DNA from: Methanobacteriota archaeon
GTDB lineage: Archaea > Thermoplasmatota > Poseidoniia > Poseidoniales > Poseidoniaceae
DNA: 41,301 bases
Assembly: GCA_002726495.1 (NCBI GenBank)
Contig: PBTH01000011.1
Span: 2,788-44,088, forward strand
Direction: 5' to 3'
The position numbers and the translations under genes are program-made. Of this stretch, positions 1 through 9,682 are shown piece after piece. How positions within the stretch are numbered: position 1 is the first letter of the stretch; each line of letters begins with the position of its first letter. The notes beneath the pieces were generated by a model. That model had not been told where the DNA came from. It saw only the letters and a list, made by a program, of their open reading frames with translations, and did no database searches.

Positions 1-440
1 GCGTCCATGTCCAGAGTAAAGTGCTCGGTCACGGGGACATAACGCAGTTCAACGCCACGCTCTTGTGCAAGCATTTGCCAAGGCACAATATCTGAATGGT
101 GCTCCATTTCAGTGAGAACAATTACATCGCCTTCTTTCAAGTTGGCTCGACCCCAGGCATGAGCAACGAGATTGATGGCTTCAGTTGTACCGCTTGTTAG
201 AATCACTCGTTCAGCATTGTAGCGTTGTTTGAGTTTGTTTCTACACGATTCGTAACCTTCGGTTGCTTCGCCTGCGAGTGTGTGTACTGCACGATGGACA
301 TTGGCATTTGATTTGGAATAATAATCGTTCATCGCATCGATAACGACCTGAGGCTTTTGGGTTGTCGCTGCATTATCAAGGTAGACTAGGGGGTGGCCGT
401 TAACCCTTCGTTGCATAATTGGAAACTGGTCACGAAGCAT
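1..440 (-). CDS. sufS: SufS cysteine desulfurase, N-terminal part (cut by window edge)
   Basis: PLP-dependent cysteine desulfurase that takes sulfur from cysteine for Fe-S cluster assembly. The reverse strand from the ATG at 440 encodes about 146 residues before the window ends. They contain motifs typical of SufS: YLDNAATTQKP near the start, ANVHRAVHTLA, TSGTTEAINLVA and EMEHHSDIVPWQ. The PLP lysine and the active-site cysteine lie outside the window, so activity cannot be judged. It is the last visible gene of the suf operon. Its ATG comes 4 nt after the sufD stop, with an AGGTGA Shine-Dalgarno-like stretch overlapping that stop, which suggests translational coupling. The gene is partial only because of the window boundary. 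Confidence 0.93.
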   Translation of the reverse strand, partial: MLRDQFPIMQRRVNGHPLVYLDNAATTQKPQVVIDAMNDYYSKSNANVHRAVHTLAGEATEGYESCRNKLKQRYNAERVILTSGTTEAINLVAHAWGRANLKEGDVIVLTEMEHHSDIVPWQMLAQERGVELRYVPVTEHFTLDMD

Positions 441-444
441 GATG

Positions 445-1485
445 TCACCTCTTCAATTCACATTCCAAATGTACCGTAAGTCGGGTGCGGATTTCGTCAA
501 TCAATTCTTTTGATTTTAACATAGAAAATCCATCTTGCATGAATCCCTCAATGATGAGAGCGGTGGCTTCTTCAAGGCCAAGACCCCGACTCATTAGGTA
601 ATGAATTTGGTCAGGATCAACCGGTGAACTTGCAGCCCCGTGATTGGCAGAGACATCATCTGCTAAAACTTCCAACTCCGGAATGGCTTCAGCCCGAGAG
701 CGTTCCGAAAGCAAGAGATTCTTGAATACTTGACTGGCATCGGATTGATTCGCAGACTCTGCAATGGTCAACAAACCAGTGGAAATAGAGTGGCTTTGGT
801 CATTGCATGCTGCATGCACATGGAGGTCTGAATCTGTGTGCCCAACATTATGATGAATTTCGATATGATGGTCAACATGACGTTGATTGTGCCCGTGGAC
901 TGAAATGGCTTGCTTTAGACTGCTTCCTGTGGCGTTCAAGCGTGTTCGAAGGTCATTTTTACAACGAAAGCCGCCAATTGAGAGCGATGCGAGTTCTAAA
1001 CGAGCATCCCGCTCTACGATCCAATCCTCGCAACGAAGGAATTTTGTATTCGCTGACAGTTCATTGACAAAACCAACGCCTGCACGAACATTTGCTTGGA
1101 CAGAACCCGTGATGTGAAGGCCAGCCCAATCTGCCTCTCCAGAAAGGTGAATCACCACGGTTGTGTCTTGATGGAAGTCAATGTGGAGCCTACCCGCCGC
1201 TGCATGACCGGAAGCAACTCCATGCAAATGAACAATAGAAGCACTACCATCCACAGACAACGAGACCTTTTCTGATCTCAATTCGCTCAAAAATATTCGT
1301 GCAATATCATCGTTCATTGAGTGGTCTGGCACTCCATCGGACAACGACCCGCCTTCATTCAAAGACCAACGAATTGGGATTGCTTTAGGGACTTGTTCTA
1401 CACTGGTCGGGTGTATTCTCTTCCAAGGGGTGTATCTCCACAAATGGTCAGCCCTTGAAGGAAGTTCCATTTTGGAATACTTCAT
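445..1485 (-). CDS. sufD: SufD, Fe-S cluster assembly scaffold subunit
   Basis: SufD-like partner of SufB in the SufBCD scaffold, where Fe-S clusters are built in the cytosol. The 346-residue protein has the SufB/SufD C-terminal signature: a conserved [25 protein letters not shown] segment at about residues 282-302 (parallel beta-helix end with an invariant His), followed by the helix [12 protein letters not shown]. The N-terminal two thirds are weakly conserved, as is usual for SufD. The ATG overlaps the sufB stop in an ATGA arrangement, and GGAGGG lies about 9 nt upstream. The shorter length than SufB and the position between sufB and sufS favour SufD over a second SufB. Confidence 0.9.
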   Translation of the reverse strand: MKYSKMELPSRADHLWRYTPWKRIHPTSVEQVPKAIPIRWSLNEGGSLSDGVPDHSMNDDIARIFLSELRSEKVSLSVDGSASIVHLHGVASGHAAAGRLHIDFHQDTTVVIHLSGEADWAGLHITGSVQANVRAGVGFVNELSANTKFLRCEDWIVERDARLELASLSIGGFRCKNDLRTRLNATGSSLKQAISVHGHNQRHVDHHIEIHHNVGHTDSDLHVHAACNDQSHSISTGLLTIAESANQSDASQVFKNLLLSERSRAEAIPELEVLADDVSANHGAASSPVDPDQIHYLMSRGLGLEEATALIIEGFMQDGFSMLKSKELIDEIRTRLTVHLECELKR

Positions 1486-2888
1486 CCAATCGAACCCTCC
1501 ATTTCAAGTTCCAAGAGTTTGTTGAGTTCAACTGCATATTCCATCGGCAGTTCCCTTGTGAAAGGCTCAAAGAATCCGTTTACAATAAGCCCCATGGCTT
1601 CTGCTTCAGTAAATCCACGGCTCATCAGGTAGAACAGTTGGTCACCGGAAACTTTGGAGACACTTGCTTCGTGTTCCAAATCCGCTGTCGGATTTCCTAC
1701 TTCCATGGTCGGATAGGTATCTGACCTTGAATCGCTATCCAGCATCAATGCATCACAGACAACCTTTGACCGACATCCATGAGATTTAGGAGTCACTTGA
1801 AGCATACCTCGGTAGGATGAGCGCCCTCCGTTTTTGGAAATAGATTTTGAAAGGATGTTCGATGTTGTGTTCGGTGCGAGATGGTGAACCTTCGCTCCAG
1901 CATCTTGATGTTGCCCTTTTCCTGCATACGCCACCGAAATGACTTCTGCATGAGCCCCTTCACCCTTGAGCAGTACGGCGGGATACTTCATCGTGAGTTT
2001 GGAGCCGATGTTGCCATCCACCCATTCAATGGTTGCTTTTTCGTGTGCAACGCCGCGCTTGGTCACCAAGTTAAACACGTTCGCAGACCAATTTTGAATT
2101 GTGGAATAACGGATTTTAGCTCCTTTCATTGCAATGAGTTCAACCACTGCAGAATGCAGTGAATCCGTGGAATAGGTTGGGGCAGTACATCCTTCAACAT
2201 AGTGGATGCTGCTGTCTTCATCGGCGATGATGAGTGTACGCTCAAATTGACCCATGTTTTTTGCATTGATTCGGAAGTAGGCTTGAACCGGCATTTCAAC
2301 ATGCACGCCTTTGGGAACATAGATGAACGAGCCCCCGGACCAGACCGCAGTGTTGAGGGCCGAAAATTTGTTGTCAGTGTGTGGAATTACGGTACCGAAA
2401 TACTTCTTGACAATGTCGGGAAATTTTTTCAAGCCGCTGTCCATATCCAAGAAAAGGACGCCTTGTTCTTCGAGGTCCTCCCGAATTGAATGGTAGACGG
2501 CTTCAGACTCGTATTGGGCTGTTACTCCTCCAAGCCACTTTTGTTCTGCTTCAGGAATTCCAAGACGGTTGAATGTGTTTTTGATATCGTCAGGAACATC
2601 GCTCCAATCATTTTCAGTAGCGTCTGAAGAGCGCAAGAAATACGTGATGTTATCAAAGTTAATTTCGTTAAGGGAATCGCAATTGCCCCAATCCGGCATC
2701 GGGCGCTCCATGAAGTGCTTGTATGCCTTTACTCGCAAGTCAGTCATCCATTTTGGCTCATCTTTTAGTGCGGAGATGTCACGGACGACTTGCTCGGACA
2801 GTCCCTTGTCAAAACGAATCGTTGAGTTTTCAGGGTCATGGAATCCAAACCGGTAGTCTCCTACTGCGTCGTGTGCTTGGTCACTCAT
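1482..2888 (-). CDS. sufB: SufB, Fe-S cluster assembly scaffold subunit
   Basis: Core scaffold of the SufBCD complex. The 468-residue protein carries the near-invariant SufB C-terminal block: [19 protein letters not shown], then [17 protein letters not shown], then the SufC-contacting [21 protein letters not shown] chose the ATG at 2888 because GGAGG sits 7 nt upstream. The GTG two codons earlier, at 2894, would leave almost no spacing to that site. The gene starts just after the sufC stop and ends in an ATGA overlap with sufD, so sufC-sufB-sufD-sufS is almost certainly one transcript. The length is normal for the family. Confidence 0.95.
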   Translation of the reverse strand: MSDQAHDAVGDYRFGFHDPENSTIRFDKGLSEQVVRDISALKDEPKWMTDLRVKAYKHFMERPMPDWGNCDSLNEINFDNITYFLRSSDATENDWSDVPDDIKNTFNRLGIPEAEQKWLGGVTAQYESEAVYHSIREDLEEQGVLFLDMDSGLKKFPDIVKKYFGTVIPHTDNKFSALNTAVWSGGSFIYVPKGVHVEMPVQAYFRINAKNMGQFERTLIIADEDSSIHYVEGCTAPTYSTDSLHSAVVELIAMKGAKIRYSTIQNWSANVFNLVTKRGVAHEKATIEWVDGNIGSKLTMKYPAVLLKGEGAHAEVISVAYAGKGQHQDAGAKVHHLAPNTTSNILSKSISKNGGRSSYRGMLQVTPKSHGCRSKVVCDALMLDSDSRSDTYPTMEVGNPTADLEHEASVSKVSGDQLFYLMSRGFTEAEAMGLIVNGFFEPFTRELPMEYAVELNKLLELEMEGSIG

Positions 2889-2890
2889 CT

Positions 2891-3646
2891 TCACGCCTCC
2901 GGAGTAACATCGATCCAGTCGTACCCTTTGTCTTCGAGTTTGTGAGCGAGTTCAGGGCCACCGGTCAACAAAATTTGACCGTCGATCATGACATGAACAT
3001 AATCGGGCTTGACGTGGTCAAGCAGACGTTGATAGTGGGTGATGATCAGGCAACCAGCCTGAGGCACAACTTGATTGATGCCTTTGGCAACAATCCGTAG
3101 AGCGTCGATGTCAAGGCCAGAGTCGGTTTCATCAAGAAGGGCGAGTTTTGGATTAAGCATCAACATTTGAAGTATCTCCAAACGTTTCTTCTCTCCTCCA
3201 CTGAATCCATCATTAACATAGCGTGAAAGTACGGTTTTGTCCATATCAAGTGTGCTCATGGCGTCATTGAGTTCTTTGCGGAAGGCGCGGCCTTTTATTG
3301 GCTCATCACGTACCGATTGTACTGATTTTTTCAAGAATGTACCAACTTGTACACCTGGAATCACAACAGGATATTGGAACGAGAGGAACATACCTGCTCT
3401 TGCCCGTTCAAAGACACTGAGTTGTTCGAGTGGTTGGCTGAGATAATGAATTTCCCCTTCCGTAATTTCATAGGCAGGATGACCCATAATTACGCTTGCA
3501 AGAGTTGATTTCCCAGCCCCGTTGCGCCCCATTATTACGTGGATTTCACCTTGATTGATGGTCAAACTCAATCCCTTGATAATCGCAGTACCTTCTACGC
3601 TAACATGCAGATTTTCAATACGAAGAATCTCCGACACCTTAGCCAC
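2891..3646 (-). CDS. sufC: SufC, ATPase of the Suf Fe-S assembly complex
   Basis: Soluble ABC-type ATPase that drives the SufBCD scaffold rather than a transporter. The 251-residue protein has Walker [10 protein letters not shown], the signature [12 protein letters not shown], and the SufC-specific Walker B/D-loop [16 protein letters not shown]. The extended DETDSGLD motif separates SufC from ordinary transporter ATPases. The probable start is a GTG at 3646; the in-frame GTG at codon 4 is an alternative, and the only nearby ATG is out of frame and soon stopped. It is the first gene of the suf operon, and a TATA-like box lies about 50 nt upstream of the start. Confidence 0.95.
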   Translation of the reverse strand: MAKVSEILRIENLHVSVEGTAIIKGLSLTINQGEIHVIMGRNGAGKSTLASVIMGHPAYEITEGEIHYLSQPLEQLSVFERARAGMFLSFQYPVVIPGVQVGTFLKKSVQSVRDEPIKGRAFRKELNDAMSTLDMDKTVLSRYVNDGFSGGEKKRLEILQMLMLNPKLALLDETDSGLDIDALRIVAKGINQVVPQAGCLIITHYQRLLDHVKPDYVHVMIDGQILLTGGPELAHKLEDKGYDWIDVTPEA

Positions 3647-3853
3647 ACCCTAACATACCCTCCAGTCCCTCCTTTATGAAGGGATGTTGTAGGATATACA
3701 ACTACTGATAATCTTCCCCTCTAAAAAGGTGTTACTTTGACTCACATTGGATTTCTTCCGTTTACGATTCCACTTTTTGATCATGGAAGTTGCCATTTAA
3801 GAATTCCAGTCCAGAAAACGAGACTTGATAGATAACCGCTCATTCAAATCATC
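3647..3853. promoter_or_regulatory. Divergent intergenic region between suf operon and nfu
   Basis: This 207-nt gap separates the suf operon (minus) from the Nfu-type gene (plus) and must hold both promoters. On the minus strand a good TATA-like element (GTATATCCT) covers 3691-3699, which predicts transcription starting near 3669 and a leader of about 20 nt before the sufC GTG. On the plus strand candidates are weaker: ATTTAAGAA at about 3795-3803, or GATAGATAA near 3827-3835, about 25 nt before the ATG. I see no clear palindromic operator. Confidence 0.5.
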
Positions 3854-4306
3854 ATGGACGACGATTTGGTAGCCCGCTATGCAGCAGAAGCCAAAGCGGC
3901 CATGGAGGCCGAATCCTTTCGCCGTATTGAAGAAACAACTGACGCTGAAGAAGAAGAGCGATTGCGCAACACGCCTCTTAGCGAACTCATCTCGTCCCCA
4001 CATCTCGTGCCAGCATTGCTATCACGACTTGGCACAGTTCGTGCGGCTTTGGACGGACACGGTGGTGGAATCGCAGTAACTCGTCATACTGTAACCCAGC
4101 AAGGCCTTGAATTTGTTTTGGATTTGACCGGCGCCTGCTTGTCGTGTGGAGCAGCACCCGGTACGCTTGAGGGTGTAAAAACAGACCTTGAAAAAGATGC
4201 TGAGGTTCATTCTATCACCTTTTCGTCGGCACTTCTTGATACTTTTGATGAACTCGGTCGCGAGTTCATATTGGCTCATGGCGCCGTTGAATTTGTTGAC
4301 CCTTAA
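3854..4306 (+). CDS. Nfu-type Fe-S cluster carrier/scaffold (NifU C-terminal domain)
   Basis: A 150-residue protein whose second half (about residues 55-130) is a NifU C-terminal domain, a small carrier that binds an Fe-S cluster and passes it to client proteins. The expected CxxC is present as GACLSCGAAPGTLEGV with Cys95 and Cys98. The first 50 residues are acidic, probably helical and not recognisable. The gene is divergent from the suf operon, so scaffold and carrier genes share a promoter region. Family membership is clear from the motif and surrounding hydrophobic pattern. The exact client proteins cannot be inferred. Confidence 0.85.
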   Translation: MDDDLVARYAAEAKAAMEAESFRRIEETTDAEEEERLRNTPLSELISSPHLVPALLSRLGTVRAALDGHGGGIAVTRHTVTQQGLEFVLDLTGACLSCGAAPGTLEGVKTDLEKDAEVHSITFSSALLDTFDELGREFILAHGAVEFVDP

Positions 4307-4367
4307 ACGGCAATCAGTAGGTCCAACTTAGCCGAGGCTTTGATAATTCAAGTGCGGAGGGTCGTAC

Positions 4368-6605
4368 ATGCCCGCATGGACTGAAGGTACCCGAAAGGAC
4401 CCGAAGCCGTGTCGAGAACAGGACAGAGGGAAATTTGAGGTAACCCAGAGAGATGGGCGGGCGCGGCTTGGTAAACTCCACACCGAACATGGCATCCTAG
4501 AAACTCCAGCTCTCCTTCCCGTCGTCAACCCCAACATCCGTACGATCGAACCGAGAGTCATGTGGGACAAGTATGGAATTGGAGCACTCATTACCAATTC
4601 ATACATCATCTGGAAGCACGATGATCTCAAAGTAGAGGCCCAACAAAACGGCGTGCACTCTTTGCTCAATTTCCCGGGAGTGGTCATGACCGATTCAGGG
4701 ACATTTCAATCTTACATGTACGGAGATGTGGAAGTCGGTGTTGAAGAAATCGTGACCTTTCAGAAGTCCATTGGAGTCGATATCGCAACAATGCTTGACG
4801 TCTTTTCAAGGCCCGATATGACTGAAAAGGAAGTGGAAGAAGCCGTCCATGAAACGGTGAATAGAGCAACGGTAAGTGTTGAGGCTTCTGGAGAAACAAT
4901 GCTCAACGGCCCAATTCAAGGCGGCGTATTTCGCAAATTGCGTCAACTATCTGCTCAATTAATGTCCGAACACGACTTCTCAGTTCACCCAATAGGGGGA
5001 ATTGTTCCCGTAATGGAACAGCAACGCTACAAAGATTACGCCAAAATCATGATGGCTGCGCTTCCAAACTTACCACCGAATCGCCCCGTTCACATGTTTG
5101 GATGCGGACATCCAATGCTCTTCCCAATGTCCATTGCATTGGGGGCTGATTTGTTTGATTCAGCTGCTTACGCTCTTTTTGCTCGTGATGGAAGATTGCT
5201 CACACCTTGGGGCACTGAGCGAATTGATGACTTGGTGGATTGGCCAATGCTGATGCCTTGTGTCGCCATGCTAAGCCCTGCAGATGTACGATCTATGCCG
5301 GCTATGGAAAAAGAAAAATGTCTGGCTCATTACAACCTTGAGGTGACCCTTGCCGAACTTGCTCGTTGCAAACAGGCGGTTCGAGATGGCAAAATTTGGC
5401 AACTTGCTGAACAACGAAGTCATCAACATCCAGCCTTGAGAGAGGCGTTCCTTTGGCTTTCTACTCGCCCCGCAATAAGTGGAAACTATCGTAGAGATTT
5501 ATTCTACAACGACAGGGAGGCTGCAAAAGATCTCCAAGGAGACCGAGGAATGTGGGAAGACTCTTGGGATTGGGTGGTATGGAATCAACAGACACCGAGA
5601 GTTGGTGGAATTCAATGGTCGGGAGATGACACCTTTGTTCGCCCTCATATCCAAAAAGCAAGGCGAGCAATCCACACCCGCTGGACGACGCGAGAAGAGA
5701 CAAAACACACCTTCATTTTTCACGGAATACGAGGGCCGTTTAGGGACCGTCTGTTGGACCAATTCATTTGGTTACAACACCATATCCCCGCTGTTCAAAC
5801 ATTGATGCTTACGCCTTTAGGATTGATACCAATCGCTCTTGAAGATGTCAATCCATTCGCTCATGTCAATGCCCCTGAATGGGTGCTTGACCACCGCCCC
5901 GACGACTTGTGGATCAAACGGGAATTGGAGCGACTCGGAATTGGTGAAGTCCCATATGCTTGCGTTGATGCGAGAGGCGATGGTATCAAAGCGAGGATGG
6001 AGCAAGCTCTTGAACGCTTAAATTTGCCAATCAACATGCTCCATATGCCGATCGATAACGAAGACAGAAAGGCTGCTGATGCCACGCTTAACCTTCACCA
6101 AGCGATTGAGAAGATGATGGTTATGCTCAACATGGACCGAGCAGCTGCAGAAACCATTGCACAAGGTGCATCGTATGTTGCCAACCGGCAGGGACGTGTC
6201 AAGAATGTTCTGGACTCAAACGGGATTCATATCCTGAGCCCTCGTCTAAGAGATGGCGGACTTTCACTCACCAATACTGGAGCAACACACATATTCAACC
6301 AACGAAAAGAACCGCTCCCCAATACAATCCCGATTCCAGAATGGAACGGTACATCAGGAAACGGTCCTGCAATTGTCGTTGTAGAACCCGATGCAGAGCC
6401 TTATGTTCGGCAAGGTAGAAACGTGTTTCATGGATTTGTCACCGCATGCGACCGCTGGATTCTCCCCGGTGAGTCATGCTTGATTGTCAATCAACAAGGA
6501 CATTTACTTGGGCATGGCATTTCACAATGCAATGCTGATGAGATTCGTGCGTTTACAAAGGGTATCGCCATCAAAACCCGCGGCGGGCTTCTTGAAAAAG
6601 AATAG
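4368..6605 (+). CDS. tgtA: Archaeosine tRNA-guanine transglycosylase with PUA domain; zinc ligands missing
   Basis: Enzyme of archaeosine synthesis that exchanges guanine 15 of tRNA for preQ0. In this 745-residue protein the catalytic TIM barrel spans about residues 20-360. It keeps the catalytic aspartates, D109 in VMTDSGTFQSY and the nucleophile D264 in DLFDSAAYALFARDGR. At about 293-300 the usual CxCxxC zinc motif reads PMLMPCVAM, with one cysteine at a shifted position, and the fourth ligand (His in LALHNL of the Pyrococcus enzyme) is LAHYNL. A middle region has a TPLGLIPIALEDVNPFAH motif like the DUF5591 domain of ArcS/TgtA, but I find no ArcS PCxxxKPY motif. A PUA domain ends the protein (about 673-745). 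GGAGG lies 7 nt before the ATG. It is longer than the roughly 580 residues usual for the family. Confidence 0.88.
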   Translation: MPAWTEGTRKDPKPCREQDRGKFEVTQRDGRARLGKLHTEHGILETPALLPVVNPNIRTIEPRVMWDKYGIGALITNSYIIWKHDDLKVEAQQNGVHSLLNFPGVVMTDSGTFQSYMYGDVEVGVEEIVTFQKSIGVDIATMLDVFSRPDMTEKEVEEAVHETVNRATVSVEASGETMLNGPIQGGVFRKLRQLSAQLMSEHDFSVHPIGGIVPVMEQQRYKDYAKIMMAALPNLPPNRPVHMFGCGHPMLFPMSIALGADLFDSAAYALFARDGRLLTPWGTERIDDLVDWPMLMPCVAMLSPADVRSMPAMEKEKCLAHYNLEVTLAELARCKQAVRDGKIWQLAEQRSHQHPALREAFLWLSTRPAISGNYRRDLFYNDREAAKDLQGDRGMWEDSWDWVVWNQQTPRVGGIQWSGDDTFVRPHIQKARRAIHTRWTTREETKHTFIFHGIRGPFRDRLLDQFIWLQHHIPAVQTLMLTPLGLIPIALEDVNPFAHVNAPEWVLDHRPDDLWIKRELERLGIGEVPYACVDARGDGIKARMEQALERLNLPINMLHMPIDNEDRKAADATLNLHQAIEKMMVMLNMDRAAAETIAQGASYVANRQGRVKNVLDSNGIHILSPRLRDGGLSLTNTGATHIFNQRKEPLPNTIPIPEWNGTSGNGPAIVVVEPDAEPYVRQGRNVFHGFVTACDRWILPGESCLIVNQQGHLLGHGISQCNADEIRAFTKGIAIKTRGGLLEKE

Positions 6606-6644
6606 GACTTATCGATATCGGCGAGGCAAAGGCTTCAAGGGTCG

Positions 6645-6655
6645 TCGTTTATCTC
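6645..6655 (+). promoter_or_regulatory. TATA-like box upstream of the first ABC transporter gene
   Basis: TCGTTTATCTC sits with its centre about 23 nt before the ATG at 6673. No Shine-Dalgarno sequence is visible in between. This spacing fits a leaderless archaeal transcript starting at or next to the ATG, and would make the ABC cluster a separate unit from tgtA. Confidence 0.4.
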
Positions 6656-6672
6656 GCTTTTTTGTGGCTCCT

Positions 6673-7683
6673 ATGGACGACGACCTTGTCATTCACAGCA
6701 AGGGGTTAACAAAATCATATGGCCCTCACGTAGCCCTTGAGAATCTCAACCTTTCAGTTCCTCGTGGAGCAACGGGTTTGCTCGGTCCAAATGGTGCTGG
6801 AAAATCGACATTTCTCAAAACCGTTTTGGGACTCATCCAGGCGACATCGGGTGAGGCAACTGTCTTGGGATTGGACATCAAAACCCAAGGAGAAGAAATA
6901 CGTTCACGGATTGGGTATATGCCCGAATACGATGCACTCAATCCCGAGATGGACGCCATTCACCAAGTTCGTTATTCGGGTGAATTGTTAGGAATGAATC
7001 CCGTTGTTGCGTTAAACCGCGCCCATGAAGCACTCCAATTCGTAGGTATGGGAGAACAACGATACCGAGAAATCAAGAGTTTCTCTACCGGTATGAAACA
7101 GGCAACAAAACTCGCATGTGCAATCATTCACGACCCAGAATTGATTATTGCTGATGAACCATCCAATGGATTGGACGCAAAAACTCGGGAGTTCATGATC
7201 TCAACACTCAATACCATGGTCCATGAAGGAGAACGATCCGTACTCATGGCCAGTCATCTTATGGAAGATGTTGAGAGAGTCTGCGAGAACATCGTCCTGC
7301 TTCACAAGGGAAAATTAGCAGCTCAAGGCCGCATTGAGGACCTCAAGGCCATTGATAGGGAAGTCGAAATCCATGTATGGGGAGGAGCGACTCCCCTCGA
7401 AGAATTGTTGCGCGACCGAGGCTTCAAAATTCGAAGGGAAGGAAGAGTCATGCGTGTCGCTAACACTCAGGAAGACACCACAACCCACATCCTTCAGGCT
7501 GCGAGTGAAGTCGGTGCCCAGATTCGTCGAATGCATGAATATGAAGCATCTCTTGAAGACCTCTTCCTTGCCATCATGGAAAATCTTGGATATGAGATTA
7601 AATCGAGCGATGATTTATTGTCATCTCCAATTGAAGCTCGTCGCGTTGATGCTCCAGAATCTCTTGGAGGTGGGGCGTCCTGA
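6673..7683 (+). CDS. ABC-2 type transporter ATP-binding protein (first pair)
   Basis: Cytosolic ATPase of an ABC-2 exporter, 336 residues. Walker A is GLLGPNGAGKST, the signature is SFSTGMKQATKLA, and Walker B/D-loop is LIIADEPSNGLDA; the H-loop is LMASHLMEDVERV. The last 120 residues form the accessory domain usual in CcmA-type ATPases of ABC-2 systems. The frame is open back to 6484 inside tgtA, but homology begins at MDDDLVIHSKGLTKSYG, and the ATG at 6673 has a TATA-like box at the distance expected of a leaderless start. The next gene begins in the stop codon region, preceded by GGAGGTG, so ATPase and permease are coupled. The substrate is unknown. Confidence 0.9.
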   Translation: MDDDLVIHSKGLTKSYGPHVALENLNLSVPRGATGLLGPNGAGKSTFLKTVLGLIQATSGEATVLGLDIKTQGEEIRSRIGYMPEYDALNPEMDAIHQVRYSGELLGMNPVVALNRAHEALQFVGMGEQRYREIKSFSTGMKQATKLACAIIHDPELIIADEPSNGLDAKTREFMISTLNTMVHEGERSVLMASHLMEDVERVCENIVLLHKGKLAAQGRIEDLKAIDREVEIHVWGGATPLEELLRDRGFKIRREGRVMRVANTQEDTTTHILQAASEVGAQIRRMHEYEASLEDLFLAIMENLGYEIKSSDDLLSSPIEARRVDAPESLGGGAS

Positions 7684-7733
7684 CTGAAGAGCAAACCATC
7701 GATGTCGAAGCACCCGTAACGGGCAAAGCCCGC

Positions 7734-8696
7734 ATGGATGTGGCTTGGGGCTCGGATAGTGGAGATGAACTTGAACTCACAGATTCGTCGGCACAAACGG
7801 CCAAAAGCGGTGAAATTTTTGAGCAAAAATACACTTCATGGAACGGTACGCTCAACCCAAGATGGATGAGAAATTGGGCCATTCTACGACACCATTTGCT
7901 TGGAATCTTCAAGAAAGGACATCGCCCATGGTCAATGCCAACGAGGATCTTTCTGTTGATTGCGTTCATAGGGGCGCTCAGTGACGCTGCATTCACACTC
8001 TTGTCCGGTCTGCTCGGAAGCGCAGAATTCCACGCCCTTTTCGGTGTAAGTCGGGACAACCTCTACGGGCACATTTTGGGCTTTTTCCCCCGAAATGTAC
8101 TGTTTTACCCCCTTGTGGCAGCCCTCTTGGTAGGGAGTGTAATTTCTGAAGACAGGCAACATGGTACTTCTGCTCTCTATTTTTCACGACCTGTTTCTCG
8201 ATTCGACTATATCGGGATGAAGTACCTCTCTGTGGCGTTGATCCAATCGTTGGTCATTTTGTTTACGTACATGCTTTACTTCATGGCGGAGATTCTTGCA
8301 TTCGGCCGAGGATGGTCATGGATGGTCGATGTATTCCCGATGTTTCTCGCAGGATTCATTGCCGGAATCATCCTCATCATCACCTATACCAGCATAGGAC
8401 TTGCTCTTTCAAGCGTATCTCAGGGGAAATTTTTCCCAGGGATTGGCCTTGTTGCCATTCTCTTTGGTTCCAAAACTCTTGCTGCAATCGTGAAGAATCT
8501 CTTTGAAAGGGAAATCTTGTACCTGCTCTCTCCCTACGATTGTGTCGCTCATGTTGGCCAAGCCATCATCGGGACCCAACAAACCTACGACCAATATCCA
8601 TGGACCTATTCCTTGGTTGCCCTGGTGGCAATGAATGCCGTCGCATTGTACATTCTCGCATCCCGTGTGTCCTCAATGGAGGTGACCCGTGAATGA
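7734..8696 (+). CDS. ABC-2 type transporter permease (first pair)
   Basis: Membrane subunit partnered with the ATPase just upstream. The 320-residue ORF has about six hydrophobic segments, beginning with IFLLIAFIGALSDAAFTLL and ending with LVALVAMNAVALYILA. It also has the ABC-2 permease feature SEDRQHGTSALYFSRPVSR, the cytosolic segment after the second membrane span. The first ATG is at 7734, but there is no ribosome site before it. A perfect GGAGGTG lies at 7667-7673, 6 nt before a CTG at 7680 that overlaps the ATPase stop codon, and the frame is open from there. A CTG start would add 18 residues (LTEEQTIDVEAPVTGKAR). The first 55 residues are acidic and cytosolic. Confidence 0.8.
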   Translation: MDVAWGSDSGDELELTDSSAQTAKSGEIFEQKYTSWNGTLNPRWMRNWAILRHHLLGIFKKGHRPWSMPTRIFLLIAFIGALSDAAFTLLSGLLGSAEFHALFGVSRDNLYGHILGFFPRNVLFYPLVAALLVGSVISEDRQHGTSALYFSRPVSRFDYIGMKYLSVALIQSLVILFTYMLYFMAEILAFGRGWSWMVDVFPMFLAGFIAGIILIITYTSIGLALSSVSQGKFFPGIGLVAILFGSKTLAAIVKNLFEREILYLLSPYDCVAHVGQAIIGTQQTYDQYPWTYSLVALVAMNAVALYILASRVSSMEVTRE

Positions 8697-9682
8697 TGCC
8701 CGACCCGACACAACAAGGCAAAGCCGAAACCAAGGAATGGAAGCCCGATGTTGACATGCCGGTCGTCTATTTCCAAGGCGTATCCAAATCATATGGACGA
8801 ATCCACGCCCTTAGCAATATCACCCTTGGTTTGAGCGGTGGAGTTACTGGCATTCTTGGAATGAACGGAGCGGGTAAATCAACGATGTTCAAACTCATTA
8901 TGGGTAAGTTGAAACCATCTGCTGGCGAAGTGAGGTTGTTTGGGACCGATCCTTGGAAAAATCCCGCACCCTACGTCAAAGTTGGCTTTGTTCCTGAACA
9001 TGAAAAAATGCATGACTGGATGACTGCTCTTGATTTTGTAAGCACCTTCGCCCGCCTTCATGGAATGACACGCGACCATGCTGAAAAGGAAGCAATCCGA
9101 GTCCTGGACTTCGTTGGACTATCCGATGTTGTCAACAAGCAAATTGGACAGTTTTCCAAAGGTATGAGGCAGCGCACTAAAATTGCACATGCGTTGGTCA
9201 ATGACCCTGAATTGATCATTCTTGATGAGCCGTTACAAGGCTGTGATCCGCTTGCCCGAACTACGGTGATGAACGTCATTCGGGAACTGGGCAAAATGGG
9301 TAGAACCGTGCTTGTCAGCAGCCATATTCTCAGTGAAATTGAACGTATTACAGAGCAAATTATCATCCTCCACCAGGGGAAACTTGTGGCCCTCGGTAAT
9401 CTTCATGCGATTCGTGAGCGTCTTGATGAAATACCTCACACCATACGAATCGTCGGCGATGATGCTCGTTCCCTAGCCAAAGACATTCTCGACCATCCTG
9501 CCGTATTTGGACTGAGTTTTCCAAGCAATACCGAACTTCTCATCCAAACTTATCATTTTGGCTCATTGCATTCCGAACTTCCTAAACTCATCGTCAAAAA
9601 CGGGCATCGCGTGACACTTATTGACAATCCAGATGACGACCTTGAATCGTTATTGGGCCATCTAACTGGAGGGGGAGCATGA
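8693..9682 (+). CDS. ABC-2 type transporter ATP-binding protein (second pair)
   Basis: Second ATPase of the cluster, 329 residues. Walker A is GILGMNGAGKST, the signature QFSKGMRQRTKIA, Walker B LIILDEPLQGCDP and the H-loop VSSHILSEIERI. The D-loop reads LQGCDP instead of the common TNGLDP, a mild divergence. The ATG overlaps the preceding permease stop (ATGA) with GGAGGTGA six nt upstream; a second ATG follows at once (8696). It is more like the ATPase at 6673 than like SufC, which suggests an old duplication of an ATPase-permease unit. It is coupled by another 4-bp overlap to the permease at 9679. Confidence 0.9.
   Translation: MMPDPTQQGKAETKEWKPDVDMPVVYFQGVSKSYGRIHALSNITLGLSGGVTGILGMNGAGKSTMFKLIMGKLKPSAGEVRLFGTDPWKNPAPYVKVGFVPEHEKMHDWMTALDFVSTFARLHGMTRDHAEKEAIRVLDFVGLSDVVNKQIGQFSKGMRQRTKIAHALVNDPELIILDEPLQGCDPLARTTVMNVIRELGKMGRTVLVSSHILSEIERITEQIIILHQGKLVALGNLHAIRERLDEIPHTIRIVGDDARSLAKDILDHPAVFGLSFPSNTELLIQTYHFGSLHSELPKLIVKNGHRVTLIDNPDDDLESLLGHLTGGGA

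Noticed and set aside
807..1117. Plus-strand open frames opposite sufD
   Set aside because: They lie wholly inside a well-supported sufD and encode low-quality sequence; they are shadows.
4368..6605. Calling the TGT protein ArcS (archaeosine synthase)
   Set aside because: Both TGT catalytic aspartates are present and the ArcS PCxxxKPY motif is not.
6484..6672. Longer N-terminus for the first ABC ATPase, starting inside tgtA
   Set aside because: The extra residues are basic, unlike the family, and overlap the PUA domain of tgtA; the ATG at 6673 fits the family start.
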